Assembly: GCA_021205755.1 (NCBI GenBank)
Contig: JAJPWX010000121.1
Coordinates: 1 to 62,851, forward strand
DNA length: 62,851 nucleotides
Source: Lachnospiraceae bacterium
GTDB taxonomy: Bacteria > Bacillota > Clostridia > Lachnospirales > Lachnospiraceae
Direction of reading: 5' to 3'
Under the pieces are notes generated by a model, which saw only the letters and a list, made by a program, of their open reading frames with translations, did no database searches and was not told where the DNA came from. Position 1 is the first letter of the stretch; each line of letters begins with the position of its first letter. Shown one piece after another: positions 9,640 through 17,520 of the stretch. The position numbers and the translations under genes are program-made.

Positions 9640-10653
9640 ATGGAGAAAACAATCCGGGGAGGAATTTGCCTGCAAAAGGAGTCACTCTGCTGCCTCCTGG
9701 CTGCGCCGGTAGCGCGCATGCTTTCGAACTGCGCTCTGGATATGGAGAAGCTTCAGGAGATCCGCCTGCGGGTGGGCAGACCGGTATTGGTGCGGTATCA
9801 GGGACGGGAATTTGTGCTTTGCCGGCCGGGAAAGCTTTCGCCGAAGGCCGCGGACGGGTACCGAATTACGGAAGAGGACTTGAAAGAGACGCTGGAATAT
9901 GTCTCTGGTTATTCCCTGTACGCGTTTGATGAGGAGGTGCGGCAGGGGTTCCTTACGGTACAGGGCGGGCATCGGATCGGACTGGCGGGGCACGCAGTGA
10001 TGGAAGGAGACCGGATTCGGTCGCTTCGTTCGATTTCCAGCCTGAATATTCGCCTCTCGCACCAGATCCGGGGCTGTGCGGATCCGCTGATGTCCTGGAT
10101 GTATGAGGAGGGCGAGGTGTGCAGTACCCTGATTCTTTCTCCGCCAGGAGGAGGAAAGACAACGCTGCTGCGGGATCTGATCCGTCAGATTTCAGATGGC
10201 GGCGTGTATGGAGATGGCAGGACGGTAGGAGTCGTAGATGAGCGCTCAGAGCTCGCCGGTTCGTATCTGGGGGTGCCACAAAACGATCTGGGAATGCGCA
10301 CGGATATCCTGGACGGCTGTCGTAAGCCGGAAGGGATGATGATGCTTCTGCGCTCGATGGCGCCGGAGGTTATTGCGGTGGATGAACTGGGGAATGGGAA
10401 GGACGGGGAAGCAATTGAACAGGTATTTACATGCGGCTGTCGTCTGCTTGCGACGGTACACGGCGCATCAATGGAAGAAATGAAACACAAGCCGCTTCTG
10501 GAAAAGCTGCTGCGGGAGCGGGCGTTTGACCGTTATGTGGTGCTTGCAGACAGAGGGAAGCCTGGAGAAGTACGGGAGATTTATGATCGGGATGGGGCGC
10601 TTTTATTCCCGCGAAGCAAGGAGCCAGGGAACTGTACTTCCATGGATATTTGA
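9640..10653 (+). CDS. spoIIIAA: Stage III sporulation protein AA (secretion-type ATPase)
   Basis: First gene of the eight-gene spoIIIA operon, which with SpoIIQ builds the channel joining mother cell and forespore. The product is a cytosolic VirB11/GspE-like ATPase of up to 337 residues. It shows EIRLRVGRPV near the N-terminus, Walker A SPPGGGKTT (about residue 168), and the Asp-box region EVIAVDELGNGKDGEAI followed by a conserved His-containing LLATVHGAS. The true start is doubtful. Family alignment suggests about 20 residues before EIRLR, but no ATG, GTG or TTG with a ribosome site lies in the right place. The ATG at 9640 is kept as the longest choice. Confidence 0.93.
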   Translation: MEKTIRGGICLQKESLCCLLAAPVARMLSNCALDMEKLQEIRLRVGRPVLVRYQGREFVLCRPGKLSPKAADGYRITEEDLKETLEYVSGYSLYAFDEEVRQGFLTVQGGHRIGLAGHAVMEGDRIRSLRSISSLNIRLSHQIRGCADPLMSWMYEEGEVCSTLILSPPGGGKTTLLRDLIRQISDGGVYGDGRTVGVVDERSELAGSYLGVPQNDLGMRTDILDGCRKPEGMMMLLRSMAPEVIAVDELGNGKDGEAIEQVFTCGCRLLATVHGASMEEMKHKPLLEKLLRERAFDRYVVLADRGKPGEVREIYDRDGALLFPRSKEPGNCTSMDI

Positions 10654-10692
10654 CTTTATGGCAAAGAGGATGGAAAAATAAGGGAGAATGGA

Positions 10693-11220
10693 ATGCGTGT
10701 AGCAATGAAAATGTGTGGGCTGCTCTGCATTTTCGGAGCCTGTTGCCTTGCGGGGATGGAACAGGAACGCCGCCTGAAGCAGCGATGGCTCTTTTTGAGC
10801 GAAGTAAGAGAAACCCTGCAATTTCTGGAGAAAGAGATGACCTGGCACTGTACTTCACTGGATGAGGCTTTGCGATGCGCGGCGGAAGGATGTAAAACAT
10901 TTTTGAAAGCAATTCTTCTGGACTGTGCGAAACAGGTGGAAAGCCGATGTGGTCTTTCGTTTCGGGAAATCTGGCGGACGAGCGTTTCGAAAACTCTTTC
11001 ACCGGGTTTTTTGAATGACACACAGTATCAGTGCTTTCTGGAACTGGAAATGGCACTTTGCGGCACGGATACCGTATCGCAGAAGACACAGTTACAGAAG
11101 TTTGAACAGCGTTTTTTGGACATCTGTGAAGGTGCGCATGCGGAATGGAAGGAAAAAGGGGCGCTTTACCGGCGGCTGTCGGCGGCGGCAGGGCTGGCCG
11201 CGGTGATTCTGTTAGTATAA
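10693..11220 (+). CDS. spoIIIAB: Stage III sporulation protein AB
   Basis: 175 residues with a hydrophobic segment at each end (about 8-20 and 161-175) and a helical middle resembling the cytosolic helices of type II secretion GspF proteins. It is thought to anchor the SpoIIIAA ATPase at the mother-cell membrane. Typical motifs are RETLQFLEKEM and a Cys-rich helical centre. The ribosome site is GGGAGAATGGA just before the ATG. It lies 39 bases after spoIIIAA and 20 before spoIIIAC, as expected in the operon. Assignment rests on operon position, length and topology. Confidence 0.9.
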   Translation: MRVAMKMCGLLCIFGACCLAGMEQERRLKQRWLFLSEVRETLQFLEKEMTWHCTSLDEALRCAAEGCKTFLKAILLDCAKQVESRCGLSFREIWRTSVSKTLSPGFLNDTQYQCFLELEMALCGTDTVSQKTQLQKFEQRFLDICEGAHAEWKEKGALYRRLSAAAGLAAVILLV

Positions 11221-11240
11221 GAGTTGTTTAATGGTGAAAA

Positions 11241-11435
11241 ATGAGTATAAATCTGATTTTTAAAATCGCGGCGGTAGGAATTCTGGTTTCTGTCCTGAGC
11301 CAGGTGCTCAAACAGAGCGGCCGGGAGGAACATGCCTTTCTGACCAGCCTGGCGGGGCTGCTTCTGGTTCTGTTCTGGCTGGTGCCTTACATCAGTCAGC
11401 TCTTTGAAACGGTAAAGACCCTGTTTTCTCTCTGA
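11241..11435 (+). CDS. spoIIIAC: Stage III sporulation protein AC
   Basis: A 64-residue integral membrane protein with two helices (about 6-24 and 33-52) and the family signature FKIAAVGI...VLKQSGREE. It belongs to the SpoIIIAC/AD family of very small membrane parts of the feeding-tube channel. Length matches the family. Placed in order between AB and AD. Confidence 0.92.
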   Translation: MSINLIFKIAAVGILVSVLSQVLKQSGREEHAFLTSLAGLLLVLFWLVPYISQLFETVKTLFSL

Positions 11436-11521
11436 TCAGAAGAGGAGCGGAGGCAAGAAGCTTTTGCCGACGGGTGCCCAGAGCAGCCCTCAGATATGGA
11501 AAGAAAGGGAGAGAGTCTGCC

Positions 11522-11905
11522 ATGAATATGATGAAAATCGCCTGCCTGGGGATTTCTGCGGCCCTGCTTGGGCTATTTATGAAAGAGGTGCGCTCCACGT
11601 TTTCGGCATTGATCAGCCTCGCTGCATGTCTGCTGATTCTTTTTTACACCCTGGCCAGACTCTCCTCCATCTTTGAACTGATGGAGACACTCGGCAGCTA
11701 TGTTTCCTCGCAGAGAAGCTATTTTAAAATTCTTCTGAAAATTATCGGAATGACGTACATTGCTGATTTTGCGTCCAGCCTTTGCCGTGATGCGGGATAC
11801 AGCGCGATTGCCGGACAGATTGAGATATTCGGGAAAATTTCAATCCTTGCGATCAGCGCGCCGATTATTCTGGCACTGATGGAGACGGTGTATTCTTTTC
11901 TGTAA
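11522..11905 (+). CDS. spoIIIAD: Stage III sporulation protein AD
   Basis: A 127-residue membrane protein with about four helices, belonging to the same family as SpoIIIAC but longer. The segment GMTYIADFASSLCRDAGYSAIAGQIE is a clear family hallmark, followed by KISILAISAPIILALMET. The open frame begins at 11474, but the ATG at 11522 has a purine-rich ribosome site (GGGAGAG) and begins just at the first membrane helix. It directly precedes spoIIIAE; a copy of a dispersed repeat (11902-11924) spans its stop codon. Confidence 0.93.
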   Translation: MNMMKIACLGISAALLGLFMKEVRSTFSALISLAACLLILFYTLARLSSIFELMETLGSYVSSQRSYFKILLKIIGMTYIADFASSLCRDAGYSAIAGQIEIFGKISILAISAPIILALMETVYSFL

Positions 11906-11924
11906 CAGTTCGAAACAGCATCGA
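11902..11924 (+). repeat. Dispersed repeat, copy A
   Basis: A 23-base sequence at the end of spoIIIAD, ending ACAGCATCGA, nearly identical to copies at 15028-15050 (inverted) and 30893-30915. See the findings. Confidence 0.6.
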
Positions 11925-11946
11925 GCGGTCGGGAGGAAAAGGGCAA

Positions 11947-13110
11947 ATGTGCGGAAAAAAATCGTTGTCGCTGCTTTTGCTTTGCGTTCTTTTTTTATTG
12001 CTTTTTGCTTTTACACCACTTCGGCCAGCCGCCTCGTCGGAGTCAGAAGAATCTGATCTTCTGGAGGCGGCGGAGGAATATCTGGCGTTGGATGAGATTG
12101 AGGAGACGCTCTCGGAGCTGCTGGATACGGAGAAATTTTCCTTCTGGGAGACTGTAAAAGCGCTTCTTTCCGGAACTGTGCCGTTTCACTGGGACGGGCT
12201 TGTATCAATCTTTTCCGGACTGCTGCTTGGCGAGTGGAGGCAGCAGAAGCAGCTTGCCGCTCAGCTTTTGCTCGTGGCACTTGTCTCAGCAATCTTTTCG
12301 AACTTTGTGCGCGTGTTTGACAGCCGGCAGATTTCGGATATCAGTTTTTATATGACTTATCTGGTGATTACTGCGCTTCTGCTGGATGCGTTCTCCGGGC
12401 TGGTCCAGATGGTCGCGGATACCTGCGCCGCTCTTAATACTTTTGTAGAAATTTTGCTGCCATCTTACGTGATTACCATTGTGCTGAGTGCGGGTTCTGT
12501 CACGGCAATGGGTTTTTACGAGGTCGCCGTGCTGGCGGTCGGGCTGATCCAGGCTGCGGTGATCCGCCTGGTACTCCCAGCGATCCGTTTTTACATGGTT
12601 GTGCTGCTTTTGAACCAGCTTTCCTCCGACGCTGTTTTCTCCAGACTGGCACGTTTTCTGGAGACCGTCATTTCCTGGGGAACCAAATCTCTGCTGGGAG
12701 TGGTGGTGGGACTGCAGACCGTGCAGTGCCTGGTTACACCGGCGGTAGATTCTCTGAAAAATTCCGCGCTTAGCCGGATGATATCTGTTATTCCGGGCAT
12801 TGGCTCGGTGCTGAGCGCAGCGGCGGAAACAGTGGCGGGATCCGCGGTTGTGATAAAAAATGCGGTCGGTGTGGCTGGAATCCTTGCGCTTTTGATGATC
12901 TGTCTGGCGCCGCTTGTAAAGCTTGCGGCCTGCGTTTTGCTGTTTCGTCTGATCTGCGCGGCAATTCAGCCTGTTTGCGAAAAACGGATGGTGGAAGGAA
13001 TTGAGAGTATTTCCGACGGAACCCTTCTGCTGCTGCGCGTATTGCTGTCGGTACTTGCCATGTTCGCAATCCTGCTGGCGATGATTACCGCCGCAGTCAG
13101 GGGTGCGTAG
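11947..13110 (+). CDS. spoIIIAE: Stage III sporulation protein AE
   Basis: A 387-residue polytopic membrane protein of the SpoIIIA channel. It has an N-terminal signal-like segment (about 6-24), an acidic helical extracytoplasmic stretch (LEAAEEYLALDEIEETLSELL), then six or more membrane helices from about residue 95. The ISDISFYMTYLVITALL and KSLLGVVVGLQTVQCLVTPAVDSLK segments are typical of the family. GGGAGG precedes the ATG. Length (about 390-400) is standard. It lies between AD and AF as expected. Confidence 0.94.
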   Translation: MCGKKSLSLLLLCVLFLLLFAFTPLRPAASSESEESDLLEAAEEYLALDEIEETLSELLDTEKFSFWETVKALLSGTVPFHWDGLVSIFSGLLLGEWRQQKQLAAQLLLVALVSAIFSNFVRVFDSRQISDISFYMTYLVITALLLDAFSGLVQMVADTCAALNTFVEILLPSYVITIVLSAGSVTAMGFYEVAVLAVGLIQAAVIRLVLPAIRFYMVVLLLNQLSSDAVFSRLARFLETVISWGTKSLLGVVVGLQTVQCLVTPAVDSLKNSALSRMISVIPGIGSVLSAAAETVAGSAVVIKNAVGVAGILALLMICLAPLVKLAACVLLFRLICAAIQPVCEKRMVEGIESISDGTLLLLRVLLSVLAMFAILLAMITAAVRGA

Positions 13111-13136
13111 GCGTCGGCGGAAGGGAGGAGAAAACA

Positions 13137-13700
13137 TTGACACAGTGGATGAAGACACTGGCGGGCAGTATGTGTATTCTGACGATTTTTACGCACCTGG
13201 TGCCGGATGGGCGATTTGCGAAATACGTCCGTTTTTACGCGGGGCTGGTGTTTTTACTGCTGGCGGTAAATCCAATTCTGGAGCTGCTGGGAGATGGAAG
13301 TCAGCTGGAACAGCTGCTGGAACTGGAATTTTTAAAGGAAGAATACTATGACCTGGAAACGGCGGCGGAGGGACTCTCGGACCTGAAAAACGATCAGATT
13401 CTGGTGGCTTTTCAGACGGAACTGGAACGGCAGGTGAGTGAAATTGCTTCGGCGTATGGTCTGACAGTGATTTCAGCGGAGGTTGTCTTTGGCGAAGACG
13501 GATACTCCGTAGAATCTGTATCTGTGACAGTAGAAAAACCTTCCGGAGAAGGAGAGAATTCGTCTTTAGAAAATCAGGCAGACGACGCTCTGGAGCAGAC
13601 GAAAAAGGAACTTGCCGGCCTTTATCTGCTGCCGGAAAGTGAGATAAAGATGACCTGGAGCGAATCGAATGCACAGGGAAATCCTGAACGGTTACCCTGA
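13137..13700 (+). CDS. spoIIIAF: Stage III sporulation protein AF
   Basis: 187 residues with two N-terminal membrane helices (about 10-26 and 33-52) and a soluble C-terminal domain facing the intermembrane space, with the ring-building fold shared by AG and AH. It starts at TTG with an excellent ribosome site GGGAGGAG (13123-13130). FRMV-type motifs are replaced here by RFAKYVRFYAGLVFLLLAVNPILELL, which is typical. It follows AE at 26 bases. Confidence 0.9.
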   Translation: MTQWMKTLAGSMCILTIFTHLVPDGRFAKYVRFYAGLVFLLLAVNPILELLGDGSQLEQLLELEFLKEEYYDLETAAEGLSDLKNDQILVAFQTELERQVSEIASAYGLTVISAEVVFGEDGYSVESVSVTVEKPSGEGENSSLENQADDALEQTKKELAGLYLLPESEIKMTWSESNAQGNPERLP

Positions 13701-13735
13701 AACTGGTTCTGGAAGAAAGAGAAGGGCGGGAGGAT

Positions 13736-14320
13736 ATGCGTCAGTGGCGCGACAAATGGAAAAGTATAAAAAAGGATCAGATTGTCATTCTTTTGCTCTT
13801 TGGCCTTTTGCTGGTAGTGATTGCGTGGCCCTCCGGCGACGGAGCGGATGAGGCATCCTCTGTTTCTGAGCAAGAGGCATCCGCACAGACTCCTTCGGCG
13901 AATCTTTCATCGGAAGAGGATGCAGAGAATCTGACGACGGAATTGGAAACACGGCTGTCCGGAATCCTGAGCCAGGTGCAGGGGATCGGCGAAACGCGTG
14001 TGATGATAACCCTGAAATCGGATGGGCGAAAGATTGTCGAAAAGGACACGGAGCAGTCAGAAGAAAAAGAAGAGAGTACAGATGAGGGCAGTTCTTCCTC
14101 CTCCTGGCAATCGTCGGCCGGTGAAAGTACGATTTATGAGAAAGCCTCGGATGGAAGCGAGACACCCTTTGTGACGGAAGAGCTTGCACCGGAAATCCTT
14201 GGGGTACTGGTGATTGCGCAGGGGGCGGATGATTCGCTCGTTGTGACAGAGATTACGGAGGCGGTGATGGCATTATTTGGCGTGGAGGCGCATAAGATCA
14301 AAGTAATGAAGATGGAATAA
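13736..14320 (+). CDS. spoIIIAG: Stage III sporulation protein AG
   Basis: 194 residues with a single N-terminal membrane helix (about 18-33) and a soluble domain that, in Bacillus, forms a large ring in the space between the two membranes. Marks include LETRLSGILSQVQGIGETRVMITLKSDG and PEILGVLVIAQGADDSLVVTEITEAVMALFGVEAHKIKVMKM. An Ser/Glu-rich linker of about 35 residues interrupts the domain, as is common. The ribosome site is GGGAGG just before ATG. Confidence 0.94.
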   Translation: MRQWRDKWKSIKKDQIVILLLFGLLLVVIAWPSGDGADEASSVSEQEASAQTPSANLSSEEDAENLTTELETRLSGILSQVQGIGETRVMITLKSDGRKIVEKDTEQSEEKEESTDEGSSSSSWQSSAGESTIYEKASDGSETPFVTEELAPEILGVLVIAQGADDSLVVTEITEAVMALFGVEAHKIKVMKME

Positions 14321-14337
14321 AAAATAAGGAGGATCAG

Positions 14338-15009
14338 GTGAAAAAACTATTTAAGAAAAACCAGATTATCATTACAACGCTGGCGATTATGGTCGCGATT
14401 GCAGGCTATCTGAATTACTCCGGACGGATTCTGGAGGAAACGGCGGACGCAGTGAGTTCCGACGACAGTACCGTGCTTTTGACAGATGAAATTGAGGAGA
14501 ATACATATGTAGATACCTATACGGATATTGTCAGTCTGGACGGGGACGGCTCGGAGAATTCCACTACCGATGAAAGCGGCGCTTCCGATACAACGGAAGC
14601 GGCTGTCGGGGAGGCTGTGCTGGCGAGTACGACAGTCAGCAGTGCGGGTGAGATTCTCGCCGCGGCGAAGCTGAGCCGGGAACAGGTGCGCTCAAAGACG
14701 AAAGAAGAGCTGCAGGAAATGATTGACAGCTCAGAACTTACAGACGATGAAAAGCAGGAAGCTGTCACTGCGATGACGACTCTGACGGTAAATGCGGAGA
14801 AAGAGTCGGCGGCGGAACTGCTGCTCGAAGCAAGCGGTTATACAGACTGTGTGGTGAGTATTACAGATGATACGGTGGATGTGGTTGTAAATGCTTCTTC
14901 TCTGACGGAAGCACAGCGTGCTCAGATTGAAGACATCGTAAAGCGCAAGACGGAGGTGGCGGGAGAGAATATTGTGATAACGCCGGCAGCAGCGGCGGCA
15001 GAAGAATAA
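14338..15009 (+). CDS. spoIIIAH: Stage III sporulation protein AH
   Basis: 223 residues; last gene of the operon. One N-terminal membrane helix (about 10-24) anchors it in the mother-cell membrane. A Ser/Thr/Asp-rich linker leads to a C-terminal YscJ/FliF-like domain that binds SpoIIQ across the gap. The family motif YTDCVVSITDDTVDVVVNASSLTEAQRAQIEDIVKRKT is clear. Translation begins at GTG after AAGGAGG (14325-14331). No strong terminator follows; instead an inverted copy of a dispersed repeat does. Confidence 0.95.
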   Translation: MKKLFKKNQIIITTLAIMVAIAGYLNYSGRILEETADAVSSDDSTVLLTDEIEENTYVDTYTDIVSLDGDGSENSTTDESGASDTTEAAVGEAVLASTTVSSAGEILAAAKLSREQVRSKTKEELQEMIDSSELTDDEKQEAVTAMTTLTVNAEKESAAELLLEASGYTDCVVSITDDTVDVVVNASSLTEAQRAQIEDIVKRKTEVAGENIVITPAAAAAEE

Positions 15010-15027
15010 AAACAGAAAACCGCCTTT

Positions 15028-15050
15028 TCGATGCTGTTCTGAATTGTTAC
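15028..15050 (-). repeat. Dispersed repeat, copy B (inverted)
   Basis: The reverse complement ends CAGAACAGCATCGA and matches copy C at 30893-30915 at 21 of 23 positions. It lies just downstream of spoIIIAH. Confidence 0.65.
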
Positions 15051-15190
15051 AAAAATTTGACAAAACAGGAAAGCGTGTGGTAGGATATGGGAAGAGGAAA
15101 AGGTGAAAAATGAACCGAAGTATGATCCGCGGGAAAAGGGACATTGTTTTCTGCGGCAGAGATAAAAACAGAAAGATGAAGGTGATCGGT

Positions 15191-16453
15191 ATGTACAGAA
15201 AAAAGAGGTATATGCTGCTGCTTGTCATGCTGATGGGGCTTTTGCTCTGTGCAGGAAGTGTGAAAGCTTCGGAAACGACAGAAAGCACGGAGAGTGCGAG
15301 CACTACGGAGAATGTGGTCAAGACAGCCACTGTTGTTTCCGGCGGGCGGTTTGTGACGAAGACAGCCGGGCTGAAATACTGGTACGCCGAGGGAGGCTAC
15401 GCCAAAAATATCTGGCTGAATATTGACGGCGGAATCTATTATTTTGATTCCAAAGGCGTCTGCCAGACCGGCTGGTTTACCTATAATGGCAATACCTATT
15501 TTGCAAATAAAAAGGGCAAAATTTATGTAAAAAAATGGAAAACCTCCGGTACGAAAACGTATTACCTGCGCGCGAGCGGTGTTATGGCGCAAAGCCAGTG
15601 GCTGAAGATCAGCGGAAAATATTATTATTTTAACGCCAAAGGACGTCTGGTGACCGGAAAAATATTTAAGGTAAATGGAAAATATTATTGTGTGGACGGC
15701 TCTGGTGTACGGGTGTGCAGCAGTTGGGTGACAAAGGATGGAAACAAGTATTACTTTAACGCCTCAGGCGTACGTGTGCAGGGAAAGTGGAAAAAGATCA
15801 ACGGGTCTTACTATTATTTTGATGACGATGGAATACTGCAGACGAGCCAGTGGATCGGTGATTATTATGTAGATGAAAATGGCGTTCGCCTGACGGATTG
15901 CGTGGTGGATGGCTATACGCTGGATTCGGATGGCAAGAAGGTAGAGGAAGTGTTTGACGGAAAATATATTTTTGTCGGCGACTCCCGCGTGGTCGGCATG
16001 GCGAGTGCGGTTTCGGATTCCAATACCATTTTTATCGGAAAAGTCGGAGCGGGCTACAGCTGGTTGAAGAGCTCCGCCAGCTCAATACTGGCCACATACC
16101 TCGATGCCGATCCGGACGCGAAGGTGATTTTTGCCTTTGGAATTAATGATTTGGGAAATATATCTTCTTATATTACTTACTACAATACACTGATTGCGAA
16201 GTATACGGATACGGAGTTTTATATGATGGCGGTGAATCCGGTGAACGAGACTACCGCGAAAAAATACGGATATTCCGTGACGAATACCCAGATAGCCGCT
16301 TTTAATACCAAGCTGGAAGCTGCGTTCTCTTCCATATATCTGGATACCTACTCGTACCTGAACACGAACGGATTCAGTACCTCAGACGGAATCCATTATA
16401 CCTCAGCTACTTATAAGACAATCTATAGCTATGTACTTTCTCTGATTGGATGA
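15191..16453 (+). CDS. Secreted SGNH hydrolase with cell-wall-binding repeats
   Basis: About 420 residues. A signal peptide (MYRKKRYMLLLV..., cut near GSVKA) is followed by a run of about nine choline/glucan-binding-type repeats of ~20 residues (Trp-Tyr-Tyr-Phe plus Gly pattern, such as KYYYFNAKGRLVTG). The C-terminal SGNH/GDSL domain has GDSR with the serine nucleophile, GINDLG (block III) and DGIHYT with the Asp-His pair. It probably deacylates or trims a wall polymer from outside the cell (inference). The frame opens at 15110; 15191 gives a proper signal peptide and has AAGGTGAT upstream, but 15110 is also possible. Confidence 0.85.
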   Translation: MYRKKRYMLLLVMLMGLLLCAGSVKASETTESTESASTTENVVKTATVVSGGRFVTKTAGLKYWYAEGGYAKNIWLNIDGGIYYFDSKGVCQTGWFTYNGNTYFANKKGKIYVKKWKTSGTKTYYLRASGVMAQSQWLKISGKYYYFNAKGRLVTGKIFKVNGKYYCVDGSGVRVCSSWVTKDGNKYYFNASGVRVQGKWKKINGSYYYFDDDGILQTSQWIGDYYVDENGVRLTDCVVDGYTLDSDGKKVEEVFDGKYIFVGDSRVVGMASAVSDSNTIFIGKVGAGYSWLKSSASSILATYLDADPDAKVIFAFGINDLGNISSYITYYNTLIAKYTDTEFYMMAVNPVNETTAKKYGYSVTNTQIAAFNTKLEAAFSSIYLDTYSYLNTNGFSTSDGIHYTSATYKTIYSYVLSLIG

Positions 16454-16502
16454 AATCTGTACGGATTGTGTGCGGCAAAGACATAGATGATATAATGGAT
16501 GA

Positions 16503-16547
16503 TACAGAAAACCGCCCGGGCGAATCGCCGCGGACGGTTTTCCTTCT
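16503..16547. terminator. Bidirectional terminator between SGNH hydrolase and codY
   Basis: GAAAACCG and CGGTTTTC arms enclose a GC-rich inner stem, lying between two convergent genes. T-rich sequence follows on the plus side and TTCTGT on the other. Confidence 0.75.
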
Positions 16548-16554
16548 GTTTCGA

Positions 16555-17337
16555 TTATAAATTCTTACTCTTTTTGATTTCCTCAAGCTCATCAAAGACA
16601 TAATCATTCAGCACTTTAATGTAGGTTCCCTTCATTCCGGAGGAGCGGGACTCAATGACTCCGGCGCTCTCAAATTTGCGGAGTGCATTTACGATGACGG
16701 AGCGTGTAATTCCGACACGATCCGCAATTTTGCTTGCAACCAGGATGCCTTCTGTGCCGTCCAGCTCGTCAAAAATATGGATGAGAGCTTCCATCTCAGA
16801 AAACGAAAGCGTGCTGATTGCAGACTTCACAATCTGAATTTTGCGGTTTTCTTCCGCATTCTCTTCGTTGACGGAACGCATCATTTCCAGACCGACTACC
16901 GTCGTGCCGTATTCACTCAGGATAATGTCGTCAATATCATACTGGCTGCCGTATTTGTACATGAAGACGGTTCCAAGACGCTCTCCTGCAATGTCAATCG
17001 GGTTAATAATAGCCTGATACTGCTTGACATTTTCCCCGACAAAACCAAGGGTCTCCAGATTCACATTTTCTTTCGTAGAGAGTACGCCCAGAAGACGCTC
17101 ATTCAGCAACGGGTCAATAAAACCGCCGACCCGATCTACGATCAGCTCCCGGATTTCCTCTACCTCGTCGCACAGCCCTACGCCAAGTACCTTGCCCTTG
17201 CGGCTGATTACCAGGATATTTGAGTTTAAAATTCCGGTCAGCACGTCACAGATGTCATTAAAAACCACCTTGCTGGTGTTATTATTGTGTAACAACTGGT
17301 TAATTTTTCTGGTTTTATCCAGCAACTGTACACTCAT
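16555..17337 (-). CDS. codY: GTP- and branched-chain-amino-acid-sensing repressor CodY
   Basis: 260 residues, the normal length. An N-terminal GAF domain binds isoleucine, leucine or valine (MSVQLLDKTRKINQLL start, then NPIDIAGERLGTVFMYKYG). A C-terminal winged helix (ALIHIFDELDGTEGILVASKIADRVGITRSVIVNALRKFESAGVIESRSSGMKGTYIKVLN) binds DNA. CodY represses nutrient-starvation genes in low-GC Gram-positives and links nutrition to sporulation and surface genes. The frame extends to 17412 but ATG at 17337 has AAGGAGG. It lies downstream of topA, and a CodY box stands in the space between them, pointing to self-control. Confidence 0.97.
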   Translation of the reverse strand: MSVQLLDKTRKINQLLHNNNTSKVVFNDICDVLTGILNSNILVISRKGKVLGVGLCDEVEEIRELIVDRVGGFIDPLLNERLLGVLSTKENVNLETLGFVGENVKQYQAIINPIDIAGERLGTVFMYKYGSQYDIDDIILSEYGTTVVGLEMMRSVNEENAEENRKIQIVKSAISTLSFSEMEALIHIFDELDGTEGILVASKIADRVGITRSVIVNALRKFESAGVIESRSSGMKGTYIKVLNDYVFDELEEIKKSKNL

Positions 17338-17442
17338 TTGATACCTCCTTAGCACCCATGCTTTCCTTTGTTTTCGTGCCTGAGAGGGCAGACACCAAAC
17401 CCGATCACGCAAGTTCTAAACTGTTAAACAATCTTATCATGT

Positions 17443-17457
17443 AATTTTCAGAAAATC
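17443..17457. promoter_or_regulatory. CodY-binding box upstream of codY
   Basis: AATTTTCAGAAAATC matches the published CodY consensus AATTTTCWGAAAATT at 14 of 15 positions. It is about 105 bases upstream of the codY start, in the topA-codY gap. Confidence 0.75.
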
Positions 17458-17520
17458 AATACAAAATAATCGAATTTGATATATATTTTGACAAATTTTG
17501 TTGCTGGACTGTCAGGTGTA

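Noticed and set aside
12286-13158. 290-residue open frame opposite spoIIIAE
   Set aside because: His/Gln/Arg-rich shadow; spoIIIAE is certain.
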